From: Planctomycetota bacterium
GTDB taxonomy: Bacteria > Planctomycetota > SZUA-567
Length of the DNA stretch: 14,563 nucleotides
Direction of reading: 5' to 3'
Assembly: GCA_020861125.1 (NCBI GenBank)
Contig: JAJBSZ010000296.1
Coordinates: forward strand, 1-14,563
Shown here piece by piece: positions 1 to 7,043 of the stretch (the stretch's first letter is position 1; every line of letters begins with the position of its first letter). The translations under genes were made by a program, and so were the position numbers. The notes under the pieces were generated by a model. The model worked only from the letters and a program-made list of their open reading frames with translations. It was not told the DNA's origin and did no database searches.

Positions 1-60
1 TAACAACCATCACGGCAAAAAATCCAACTTGTCCGATTCTCAAAAAGACCAGCTATATCC

Positions 61-94
61 GGGCGTGACAGGCGGAAAAATGCCCTCTTTTTTT
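61..94 (+). terminator. Possible terminator of an upstream gene
   Basis: A short GGGC (61-64) can pair with GCCC (82-85), and a run of seven T (88-94) follows almost directly. The stem is weak and the loop long, so this is a tentative call. It would end a transcript entering from the left edge, before the Sel1-repeat gene. No coding sequence is visible in the first 126 bases. Confidence 0.35.
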
Positions 95-126
95 CTGGAC
101 CAAATGCAGAATGGGGTAATGACAAG

Positions 127-984
127 ATGAAAAACGCTCACCACCGTATTCTGGCGGCCGTCGCCGCCGCACTCCTTACCGTCACGGCGGTTCGCGCCGC
201 CGACACCGCCCAAGGCGAGACGCAGGTGCCGCCGCAGCAACAGCAAATCAGTCCGGGCGAGCTGTTCCTGCTGATGGCTGGCGAAGCCGAAAAGGGCAAT
301 GCCGAGGCGATGCTCACCCTTGGCTCCCTCTACGAACGGGGCGTCGGGACGCCACGCAATTTCGTCAAGGCCTTTGAATGGTACCGCAAGGCGGCCGACG
401 CCGGCCTGGCCGCCGGGTTCTATAACGTCGGCGTTTGTTACGAGATCGGCATGGGCACATCGGGCAGCCCGGTGGAAGCCTTCACCAATTTCGAAAAATC
501 GGCCGAACTCGGGCTGGCGCAGGGATTGTACAAACTGGCGTCCCTGTACTTCACCGGTCTGGGTACGAGTAAAAACGAACCGTGGGGCGTCGAACTCCTG
601 AACCGGGCGGCCGCCAACGGTCACATGGCGGCAGCCAACGACCTGGGAGTGATTTTCTACGAGGGCACCTTCGGGCAGCAGAAGGATATCAACAAGGCAT
701 TCGAGTGGTTCACCCGGTCGGCGGAACTCGGCAACGGCGAGGCGATGAAGAACCTGGCCATCTTTTTCCGTGACGGCGTCGGCCGGCCCGCCGATCCGCG
801 GCAGGAATTGAAATGGTATCTCCTGTCGGCCGCCGCCGGCTTCCCGGCCCAGGCGCTGGCGCCGGCAGTGGAAAAGATCAAGGCCGATCTGTCCGAGGAC
901 GACTACAAAAAGGTGGAGGCGGAAGCGCAGGACTGGATCGCCGCCTTCCGCCAACGGCAGCAGGCCGCCCAACCGCAGCGCTGA
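127..984 (+). CDS. Exported Sel1-repeat (TPR-like) protein
   Basis: This 285-residue protein starts with a signal peptide: a short basic stretch, a hydrophobic Ala/Leu/Val core (about residues 8-22), and a likely cleavage site near AVRA|AD around residue 24. A Gln/Pro-rich linker (31-42) precedes about five Sel1-type repeats (about 58-240). The repeats carry the usual signatures, such as LGSLYERGVGTP, AFEWYRKAADAG, YKLASLYFTGLGT and AFEWFTRSAELGN. The C-terminal part is helical and charged. Sel1 repeats form a solenoid of helix pairs that binds other proteins, so a periplasmic scaffold or adaptor role is likely; the partner cannot be deduced. The gene stands alone, with a good terminator right after it. 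The fold is clear from the repeats, but the function is unknown. Confidence 0.9.
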   Translation: MKNAHHRILAAVAAALLTVTAVRAADTAQGETQVPPQQQQISPGELFLLMAGEAEKGNAEAMLTLGSLYERGVGTPRNFVKAFEWYRKAADAGLAAGFYNVGVCYEIGMGTSGSPVEAFTNFEKSAELGLAQGLYKLASLYFTGLGTSKNEPWGVELLNRAAANGHMAAANDLGVIFYEGTFGQQKDINKAFEWFTRSAELGNGEAMKNLAIFFRDGVGRPADPRQELKWYLLSAAAGFPAQALAPAVEKIKADLSEDDYKKVEAEAQDWIAAFRQRQQAAQPQR

Positions 985-1053
985 CGGGCCCAGGCCTCCG
1001 TGGTCCTCACAACCCCCCGGGAGGCCGCCCATTTTCTAATCTCATTCCAAGGC

Positions 1054-1087
1054 AACCACCGCGTCCAACGGAAGCGGTGGTTTTGTC
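1054..1087 (+). terminator. Rho-independent terminator after the Sel1 gene
   Basis: A 9-bp stem is formed by AACCACCGC (1054-1062) and GCGGTGGTT (1074-1082) around an 11-nt loop, and it runs into TTTTGTCCTTT. It is correctly placed and oriented to end the Sel1-repeat transcript. Confidence 0.8.
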
Positions 1088-1115
1088 CTTTCACTCCTCC
1101 CACCGTACCAAATGC

Positions 1116-1141
1116 AAAAAGGGCGACCAGCGGTCGCCCTT
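1116..1141 (-). terminator. Rho-independent terminator for the S24 repressor gene
   Basis: A 10-bp perfect stem, AAGGGCGACC (1119-1128) with GGTCGCCCTT (1132-1141), has a 3-nt loop. Read on the minus strand it continues into TTTTTGC (complement of 1114-1120), so it is a classical terminator for the leftward gene ending at 1243. The 100 bases between it and that gene (1142-1242) show no further feature. It lies back to back with the Sel1 terminator. Confidence 0.85.
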
Positions 1142-1242
1142 GGAGTTTCGTACCAGTTTAGGATTTAAACACGCATTTAATTTCACCGTGTCTGTTCTGA
1201 ACGGTATAAGGGTATTGTAGTCCAGCACCGGTACGTGACCCA

Positions 1243-1926
1243 TCAGATCTGCGCCCGCCACTTCTCCGGCGGCTTGCCCTTGCCGCCAAACCACACCCCC
1301 AATACCGGCCAGATGCGGCAGTGATCGCTCCAGGAACTGAACGGTGAATACGAGGAGTTCATGGAGGTGAAATAATAGAAGCCGTCGCCCTTGAAACAGC
1401 GTTTGACGAAGGTTCCGGACATTTTTTCCCGCCGCTCCCAGTCGCTGTCCACGATGGACACCACCACTACCCCGCCGTTGGCCTCGAATCCCTCCCGCTC
1501 CTTGTCGATCATAACGTACTGTCCAGGAAGAACCAACGGTGACATCGAATCGCCCTGGACCGGCACCAGGGTAAGACCGGGGGGATAGGGAATGGATTCT
1601 CCCAGTTCGTCCGAATCGGGCACCCGGGATCCGTGGGAGTCATCGGCCGCCGCCATCCCCCGGACCGGCCATTCGCCGTTGCGGATGCCCGACCCCGGAG
1701 CGCCAGGCGGCGACGGGGTATTCTCCGCCAGCATGCCCAAGGCCTTGTACCCCAAGTACAGCGTTTCGGCATTGGGGAGACGCATGACCCCGTCGTTTCG
1801 GCCCCAATTGGCAAAAGCCTGGGGCGAGATCCCGATCATCGCGGCCAGTTCCAGATCCTTTTTATTCGGGAATTTCATTTTTAATGAATTTCTTAACCAG
1901 TTGCCGGTAAAAGGATTCTGGGTCAT
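1243..1926 (-). CDS. Phage CI/LexA-like repressor with S24 peptidase domain
   Basis: This 227-residue protein has an N-terminal helix-turn-helix at about 23-44 (LELAAMIGISPQAFANWGR), as in CI-type repressors. A Pro/Gly/Ser-rich linker (about 70-115) follows, and then a C-terminal S24 domain. The catalytic Ser is in the motif QGDSMSP (Ser127), and the matching Lys is in GTFVKRCF (Lys175). The family binds operators as a dimer and is inactivated by RecA-stimulated self-cleavage at an Ala-Gly or Cys-Gly bond; neither dipeptide occurs anywhere in this protein. The chosen ATG has a GGAG about 10 nt upstream. The gene is transcribed away from the RecE-like gene, and the intervening region has paired GTATAC sites, so it probably controls both directions. 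Confidence 0.9.
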   Translation of the reverse strand: MTQNPFTGNWLRNSLKMKFPNKKDLELAAMIGISPQAFANWGRNDGVMRLPNAETLYLGYKALGMLAENTPSPPGAPGSGIRNGEWPVRGMAAADDSHGSRVPDSDELGESIPYPPGLTLVPVQGDSMSPLVLPGQYVMIDKEREGFEANGGVVVVSIVDSDWERREKMSGTFVKRCFKGDGFYYFTSMNSSYSPFSSWSDHCRIWPVLGVWFGGKGKPPEKWRAQI

Positions 1927-1951
1927 CGTTAATTATCTCCGAAATATCCCC

Positions 1952-1979
1952 TTGACACGCTTCATCAATGCGGTATATT
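1952..1979 (+). promoter_or_regulatory. Sigma-70-type promoter for the RecE-like gene
   Basis: TTGACA at 1952-1957 and TATATT at 1974-1979 are separated by 16 bp, close to consensus. Transcription would start near 1986, on top of the left GTATAC site. This gives a leader of about 250 nt before the ATG at 2241. Confidence 0.75.
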
Positions 1980-1985
1980 AGCCGT

Positions 1986-2030
1986 AGTATACATGCAGCA
2001 TGAATTTACTTTTAAAAAGAGATGTATACT
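1986..2030. promoter_or_regulatory. Paired inverted operator candidates (GTATAC)
   Basis: AGTATACAT (1986-1994) and ATGTATACT (2022-2030) are exact reverse complements, with 27 bp between them, and each contains the palindrome GTATAC. They lie between the divergent repressor and nuclease genes, and the left copy sits at the expected transcription start of the rightward promoter. Such placement is typical of operators bound by CI-like repressor dimers that may cooperate. The binding itself is inferred. On the minus strand, TATACT in the left copy could also serve as a -10 element for the repressor gene. Confidence 0.6.
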
Positions 2031-2240
2031 TTTTTCGGAAATCCGCATGGCGCCCCCCGCCCCGGGAAAGGGTAAAATGCCCGTATTTTTCGATATAAAC
2101 GATGGAAGTAAGCGGTGGGCTGCCGTAAGGTCAGGAAACTGGTTCTCGATCCCGCCGGAGTGGCGGGCAGGGATTTCATTATGGATTTAATAATAAACTT
2201 AATTGACTTCATGGCTTAAGTTTTACACGAAAGGTCAACG
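2031..2240 (+). other. Leader before the RecE-like gene, no recognised gene
   Basis: About 210 bases between the operator pair and the nuclease gene hold no convincing reading frame. A 65-codon frame at 1993-2190 has no ribosome binding site and no recognisable fold. One clear hairpin, CCCGCC (2151-2156) with GGCGGG (2162-2167), is followed by an A+T-rich stretch without a T-run. It may simply be the untranslated leader of the rightward transcript. Confidence 0.4.
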
Positions 2241-3113
2241 ATGTCAACGCTAAATTACGGCAAAAACAGGAATGTCCTGGCTCCACCCACCTGGACCAGC
2301 ATGGTGCCGGAAAGGGAGTACCATGCCGCCTCCCGATCCGGGCGGTTCGTATCTTCGGGTATGCTCCGGGAATTCCGCCACTGCCCGGCGGGATATCAGG
2401 CAATAGTCCAAGGCCTGACCGCTCCGCGGGACACCGATGCCTTTCGCATCGGTAAGGCGATCCACACCCGTCTCCTCGAGGGTGAGGAGGCCTACCGCAC
2501 CGCCTTCAGCATCGGGGGGCCGGTGAACGAGCGCACCGGCCGATCCTTCGCCCACAGCAGCAAGGCGTTCGGGGAATGGTTGCTTGAAACCGGGCTGGAC
2601 GGGGGCCGGATATTGACCGAACGCGAAGCCGAGACCATCGACCGCATCTGCGCCGTGTTCCGATCCCACCCCGAGGTCGCCCCGCTTTTCGCCGAGGGAT
2701 GGCCGGAACGGACGGTTCGGTCGACGATGGAAGGGATCGACTGTCAAGCCAGGCTGGACTGGCTGCGGCCGGACGGCCGGGTGGTCGACGTCAAGACGGT
2801 GGAAGATCTCGGCCGGTTTGAGACGGACGCCCGCCGCTTCGGCTATCTCAACCAGTTCGCCTTTTACCGCGACGGCATCCAGGCCGCGGGCGGTGGTGCG
2901 GTGGCCATGCTGGCGGCGGTGGTGGAGAAAAAGCCTCCCTACCGGGTGGGGGTGTGGAATTTTTCCGCCGCGGTGCTGGAACCCTATTCCGCCCAGAACC
3001 GCCACGCCCTCATCGCCCTCCGCCGCTGCCGGGAAAGCAACCGGTGGCCGACCGGCTACGAAACCGCCCGGACCTTCCCGCCCGCCGGCCTGCCGCCGGT
3101 ATGGCTCAACTGA
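2241..3113 (+). CDS. RecE-like PD-(D/E)XK exonuclease
   Basis: This 290-residue protein resembles the C-terminal nuclease domain of RecE (exodeoxyribonuclease VIII), which chews 5' ends of double-stranded DNA for annealing-type recombination. Visible landmarks, in order, are the family's conserved His in GKAIHTRLLE (His75), an acidic residue in WPERTV (Glu156), the metal-binding Asp in QARLDWL (Asp173), the D-x-K core in VVDVKT (Asp183, Lys185), and a Gln/Tyr helix, LNQFAFY (Gln205, Tyr209). All active-site positions are present, so it is probably functional. The ATG is preceded by AAAGG at good spacing. A RecT-like annealing partner is normally next door, but none is present here; a zinc-ribbon/HTH gene follows instead. 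Expression is probably controlled by the divergent S24 repressor. Confidence 0.82.
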   Translation: MSTLNYGKNRNVLAPPTWTSMVPEREYHAASRSGRFVSSGMLREFRHCPAGYQAIVQGLTAPRDTDAFRIGKAIHTRLLEGEEAYRTAFSIGGPVNERTGRSFAHSSKAFGEWLLETGLDGGRILTEREAETIDRICAVFRSHPEVAPLFAEGWPERTVRSTMEGIDCQARLDWLRPDGRVVDVKTVEDLGRFETDARRFGYLNQFAFYRDGIQAAGGGAVAMLAAVVEKKPPYRVGVWNFSAAVLEPYSAQNRHALIALRRCRESNRWPTGYETARTFPPAGLPPVWLN

Positions 3114-3160
3114 CCGAGGCCGGTTCCATCCAGCCGCCATTTCTCTCCTAGTCGGTGGTT

Positions 3161-3176
3161 CCGGCCGCCAGGCCGG
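3161..3176. other. Intergenic hairpin between nuclease and zinc/HTH genes
   Basis: The perfect stem CCGGCC (3161-3166) with GGCCGG (3171-3176) has a 4-nt loop and no T-run after it, so it is not a standard terminator. It may affect RNA stability between the two probably co-transcribed genes. Confidence 0.4.
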
Positions 3177-3216
3177 TGCCGTATCAGTCGCAGCTTTCTG
3201 ACCGGAGGATATCCCC

Positions 3217-3864
3217 ATGAAACACTGCTATATCAACTCCCGCCTGAAGCCACTCCTCCTGCAGGCGGAACCCGACGTCCCGGCAAAAAACTGGCTCTTT
3301 TCGGCCGGAGAACCCTGGCTCCTCCTGACGCCCAACCGTCTCGGTCGGCTGGCGGAACGGCTGGGAACGGACGACCGGCGTATCCGCCGCCTGCTCGGGA
3401 ACATCCGCCGGCACGGAGTCGCCCCGGAAGAATTCTGCCGCCGGTTGGGTCTGGAAGAGAGCGGCCAGATCCCGGAAGACGAATACCCGCTGGTTACCTG
3501 CCCCGCCTGCAACGGCCTGCACTCGCCCCACCCCGAGGAAAGCCGGCGCGTCTGTCCCGAATGCCGCCGCCGGGAGGCGGCGATCCGGAGCCGGCTGCCC
3601 GCCGGCGGCGAGGTCCGGGACCGCCGCCATGACGCCATGGCCCGGAACCGGCTGCGGGAAATTCTGCCTGGCGATTTCGACGGAGATCACCTGTCGCCCA
3701 ACTACCGGATCAACCAGTCCCGCCGTCTGGCCCGAAACTGGGACCAGGCGATCAACCGTATTCTCATGGGGAACTCCTACCGCAAGGTGGCCTCGGAATT
3801 CCACTGCTCGGTCGGCCTGTTGCACCGGAAGGTGCAGGAGGTAAAGCACTGGCAGAACAATTAA
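3217..3864 (+). CDS. Unrecognised zinc-ribbon and helix-turn-helix protein
   Basis: I do not recognise the family of this 215-residue, very Arg-rich protein. An N-terminal helical region (about 35-80) resembles a DNA-binding or adaptor helix bundle. A four-cysteine cluster, CPAC (95-98) and CPEC (113-116), has the spacing of a zinc ribbon. The C-terminus (about 176-208; RILMGNSYRKVASEFHCS) looks like a helix-turn-helix of the sigma/transposase type. A strong ribosome binding site (GGAGG, about 8 nt from the ATG) supports the start. It lies 103 bp downstream of the RecE-like gene on the same strand, probably in the same transcript. Position and domains suggest a DNA-binding partner or late regulator of the phage-like module, which is inference only. 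The next promoter (purL) begins four bases after its stop codon. Confidence 0.7.
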   Translation: MKHCYINSRLKPLLLQAEPDVPAKNWLFSAGEPWLLLTPNRLGRLAERLGTDDRRIRRLLGNIRRHGVAPEEFCRRLGLEESGQIPEDEYPLVTCPACNGLHSPHPEESRRVCPECRRREAAIRSRLPAGGEVRDRRHDAMARNRLREILPGDFDGDHLSPNYRINQSRRLARNWDQAINRILMGNSYRKVASEFHCSVGLLHRKVQEVKHWQNN

Positions 3865-3867
3865 TAG

Positions 3868-3896
3868 TTGACAGCGGCGGCCACGCCCTAAAATAT
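3868..3896 (+). promoter_or_regulatory. Promoter of purL
   Basis: A perfect TTGACA (3868-3873) is followed either by TAAAAT at 3889-3894 (15-bp spacing) or by AAATAT at 3891-3896 (17-bp spacing). The start would be near 3901-3905, giving an untranslated leader of roughly 220 nt before the preferred purL ATG at 4125. Confidence 0.7.
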
Positions 3897-3920
3897 ACCC
3901 GTTTGGCAAACTCTCCCCTT

Positions 3921-4035
3921 CGACCGGGACCGTCCCTTCCCCCTTCCGAGCTTCGGAGGGTAGGGGAATGGTTCGTCCCGACGGACAGCGGCATGGTTGT
4001 CGTGGCTCGGGGCGAAACCATTTTTCATCCGGTCG
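3921..4035 (+). ncRNA. Structured leader RNA candidate upstream of purL
   Basis: CGACCGG (3921-3927) pairs perfectly with CCGGTCG (4029-4035) and closes a domain of 115 nt. Inside are two independent helices. One is TTCCCC (3937-3942) with GGGGAA (3963-3968), enclosing a second hairpin whose stem uses TCCGA and TCGGA. The other is TGGTT (3969-3973) with AACCA (4016-4020), continued by G-T-CCCG with CGGGG-C and a further inner hairpin (about 3981-4003). The result is a three-way junction. I found no match to the conserved cores of the purine, ykkC/PRPP, ZTP, THF, TPP, SAM, c-di-GMP or glutamine riboswitches. A second ATCCGGTC copy (4047-4054) could compete for the 5' closing strand, as in a switching leader. 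The pairing is seen in the sequence; regulation is inferred. Confidence 0.5.
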
Positions 4036-4124
4036 GCGGCTGTCGGATCCGGTCACCGGCGGCGCGGCGGAGCGTCTGGCGGACGGCCCTCCCCGTCGCC
4101 CTGCAAAAACAGGCCCGTATTCCT

Positions 4125-7043
4125 ATGCACATCCCCTCCTGCGGCGTTCCGTCACGGACCTTTTGCATCGAGGTCGCGGTCCGCGATGCCAAGATGGACG
4201 TCGAAGCGCGCGCCGCCCTGCACGACCTCCAGGAGTTCGGCCTGACCGAACTCACCAACGCCCGTTCGGTCCGGCTCTACGCCGTACACGGCGCCCTTTC
4301 ACCCCGGGAGGTCGACGTCATCGCCAGCGAACTGCTGGCGGATCCGGTGGTGGAAATGTTTTCGGTAAACCAGCCGGTATTCCCGAGTCGGGACAACCTC
4401 GACCATGTGGTGGAAATCGCCCGCCGACCCGGGGTGATGGAACCGTCGGAGGCGTCCGCCCTCAAAGGCATCGCCCTGCTCGGTTTCAAGGCCGAATGGA
4501 TCCGAACCGGCCGCCGGTTCATCTTCAACGGCCCGGTTTCCCGCAACGCCCTCTACACCGCCGTCACCCGCATCCTTGCCAACCCGGTTATTGAACAGGT
4601 ATCCATGGGGTCGCCCCTGAAACTGGTCAAGGCAGACGGCGACGTCACCTACCACGACCGCCGCGAGGTGACCCTGGTGGGACTGGACGACCGGCAGCTG
4701 GAGGAGCTGTCACAATCCGGGCAGCTCTACATGTCTTTGGAAGAGATGAAAACCGTCCAGAAACATTTCCAGGAACTGGGCCGCAATCCCACCGACGTCG
4801 AACTGGAGACCATCGCCCAGACCTGGAGCGAACACTGCAGCCACAAGACCTTCCGCGGCCGCATCCGGTACCGGGAAAACGGTGGCGAACCCGAAATCAT
4901 CGACAACCTGCTCAAGTCCACCGTGGCCAAGGTGACGCGGGAACTGGATCGCGACTGGTGCTGGTCGGTCTTCGAGGATAACTCGGGGGTGGTGGATTTC
5001 AACGGCGACTTCGGCATCGCCTTCAAGGTGGAGACCCACAACCACCCGTCCGCCATCGAGCCGTACGGCGGCGCCGGCACCGGCATCGGCGGCGTCATCC
5101 GCGATCCGCTGGGCACCGGACTCGGCGGCAAGCCCATCCTCAACACCGACGTGTTCTGTTTCGGGCCGCCGGACCTGCCCCAGGACGAGGTGCCCGCGGG
5201 GGCGCTGCACCCCTTGCGCATCTTCAAGGGGGTGGTGGCCGGCGTCCGGGATTACGGCAACCGCATGGGCATCCCCACCGCCAACGGTGCCATCTGTTTC
5301 GACCGGCGGTTCATCGGCAATCCCCTGGTATTCTGCGGCAATCTGGCCCTGATCCCGCGGGAAATGGCCGCCAAGCGCCGGCCCCGCCCGGGCGACATAG
5401 CCCTGGTGGTCGGAGGCCGGACCGGCCGCGACGGCATCCACGGCGCCACCTTCTCGTCGGTGGAACTGGATGAAAATTCGGAGATGATGTCGTCCGGCGC
5501 GGTGCAGATCGGCAACCCCATCGAAGAGAAGAAGGTGAGCGATTTCCTGCTGCGGGCCCGTGACGCCGGCCTGTACTCCTGCATCACCGACTGCGGCGCC
5601 GGCGGGCTTTCCTCGGCCCTTGGCGAAATGGGAGAGGATTGCGGCGTGACGGTGGAGCTGGACCGGGTGCCCCTGAAGTACGCCGGCCTTACCTACTACG
5701 AAATCTGGATCAGCGAAGCCCAGGAACGGATGGTCATCGCCACCGATCCGGCGAACCTCATGGCCCTCGAGGCTCTGGCCAAGGAGGAAGACGTCGAGAT
5801 CACCCGCATCGCCACCTTCACGGACGATCGCCTGCTGACCCTGCTGTGGAACGGACAGACGGTGGCCAGCCTCGGCATGGGCTTTCTCCACGAGGGCATC
5901 CCCGCCACCGAACGCGAGGCGGAATGGGTGACGCCCGTCCACCCGGAGCCGGAGCCGGTGGTGGATGAAGACTATACCGCCACCCTGAAAACCCTGCTGG
6001 CGTCGTGGGACATTTGTTCCAAGGAATGGGTTATCCGCCAGTACGACCATGAGGTCCAGGGCAGTTCCGTCATCAAACCCCTGGTCGGGGTGGACAATTC
6101 CGGCCCCGGCGACGCGGCCGTGATCACGCCCATTCTCGGCGACGTCCGGGCCATTGCCGTGGCCAACGGCATCAAGCCGGGATATTCCGACATCGACCCC
6201 TACTGGATGGCGGCACTGGCCATTGACGAAGCCCTGCGCAATCTGGTGGCGGTGGGCGCGTCGGTGGAACAGGCGGCCATCCTCGACAATTTCTGCTGGG
6301 GTAATACCAACAAACCGGATCGGCTGGGCGGACTGGTGCGGGCGGCCCGGGCCTGTCACGACATCGCCCTCGCTTACGGAACGCCCTTTATCTCCGGCAA
6401 GGATTCCCTGAACAACGAGTTCGCGGTGGCTGGCGATGTCATCGTCATTCCCGGCACCCTGCTCGTCAGCGCCATGGCGGTGATGCCGGACTGCCGCAAG
6501 GCCGTTACCATGGACCTGAAGCGGGAGGGCAGTTACCTCTACATGGTAGGGATGACCCGGGACGAACTGGGGGCGTCCCATTACTATGCGCTGCGCAACG
6601 CCATCGGCAACCGTGTACCCCGGGTGGACCCGGCGCTCGGGAAAAAGGTCTTCACCGGCCTGCACCGCGCCGCCGACGCCGGACTGGTACTCTCCTGCCA
6701 CGACTGTTCCGAAGGCGGATTCGCAGTGGCGGCGGCGGAGATGGCCTTCGCCGGCGGCCTCGGCCTCGAGGCGGACGTGGCGTCCCTGCCGGTGGAAGGA
6801 GAAACACCGGTCCCGGCCCGGCTCTTCGCCGAGTCGGCCAGCCGCCTCCTGGTGGAAGTCGCGCCCGAACGGGCGGAGGAATTCGCGGCCGTTCTTGCGG
6901 ACGCCGGCGCACCGTTCGCCCGGGTGGGCACGGTAACCGCCGACCCGCGGGTGGTTCTCCGGAACGGCGACACCGTCCTGGTGGACGCCGAGATCGGCGA
7001 CCTGCGCGCCGCGTGGCGGGATGCGCTCCCGCGCGTTTTGTAA
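4125..7043 (+). CDS. purL: Phosphoribosylformylglycinamidine synthase, PurS-PurL fusion type
   Basis: PurL catalyses the ATP-dependent amidation of FGAR to FGAM, the fourth step of purine synthesis, in the cytoplasm. From the ATG at 4125 the product has 972 residues. The first 170 or so look like two PurS-like modules (13-85 and 92-170). The synthase core follows, with WSEHCSHK (234-241), FEDNSGVVDF, VETHNHPSAIEPYGGAGTG (302-320) and, in the second half, FISGKDSLNNEF. There is no glutaminase domain, so a separate PurQ must supply ammonia. An in-frame TTG at 3903 would add 74 residues, but it falls at the transcription start and inside the structured leader, and the added residues match nothing expected. 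The ribosome binding site before 4125 is weak (ACAGG about 11 nt away, part of a small CCTG/CAGG hairpin). Confidence 0.93.
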   Translation: MHIPSCGVPSRTFCIEVAVRDAKMDVEARAALHDLQEFGLTELTNARSVRLYAVHGALSPREVDVIASELLADPVVEMFSVNQPVFPSRDNLDHVVEIARRPGVMEPSEASALKGIALLGFKAEWIRTGRRFIFNGPVSRNALYTAVTRILANPVIEQVSMGSPLKLVKADGDVTYHDRREVTLVGLDDRQLEELSQSGQLYMSLEEMKTVQKHFQELGRNPTDVELETIAQTWSEHCSHKTFRGRIRYRENGGEPEIIDNLLKSTVAKVTRELDRDWCWSVFEDNSGVVDFNGDFGIAFKVETHNHPSAIEPYGGAGTGIGGVIRDPLGTGLGGKPILNTDVFCFGPPDLPQDEVPAGALHPLRIFKGVVAGVRDYGNRMGIPTANGAICFDRRFIGNPLVFCGNLALIPREMAAKRRPRPGDIALVVGGRTGRDGIHGATFSSVELDENSEMMSSGAVQIGNPIEEKKVSDFLLRARDAGLYSCITDCGAGGLSSALGEMGEDCGVTVELDRVPLKYAGLTYYEIWISEAQERMVIATDPANLMALEALAKEEDVEITRIATFTDDRLLTLLWNGQTVASLGMGFLHEGIPATEREAEWVTPVHPEPEPVVDEDYTATLKTLLASWDICSKEWVIRQYDHEVQGSSVIKPLVGVDNSGPGDAAVITPILGDVRAIAVANGIKPGYSDIDPYWMAALAIDEALRNLVAVGASVEQAAILDNFCWGNTNKPDRLGGLVRAARACHDIALAYGTPFISGKDSLNNEFAVAGDVIVIPGTLLVSAMAVMPDCRKAVTMDLKREGSYLYMVGMTRDELGASHYYALRNAIGNRVPRVDPALGKKVFTGLHRAADAGLVLSCHDCSEGGFAVAAAEMAFAGGLGLEADVASLPVEGETPVPARLFAESASRLLVEVAPERAEEFAAVLADAGAPFARVGTVTADPRVVLRNGDTVLVDAEIGDLRAAWRDALPRVL

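Noticed and set aside
1993..2190. 65-codon frame in the repressor/nuclease control region, possible Cro-like gene
   Set aside because: There is no ribosome binding site, no helix-turn-helix, and its start lies within the operator-like site.
3903..4124. 74-residue N-terminal extension of PurL from TTG
   Set aside because: The TTG coincides with the predicted transcription start, the residues match no PurL region, and the DNA shows strong RNA pairing instead.
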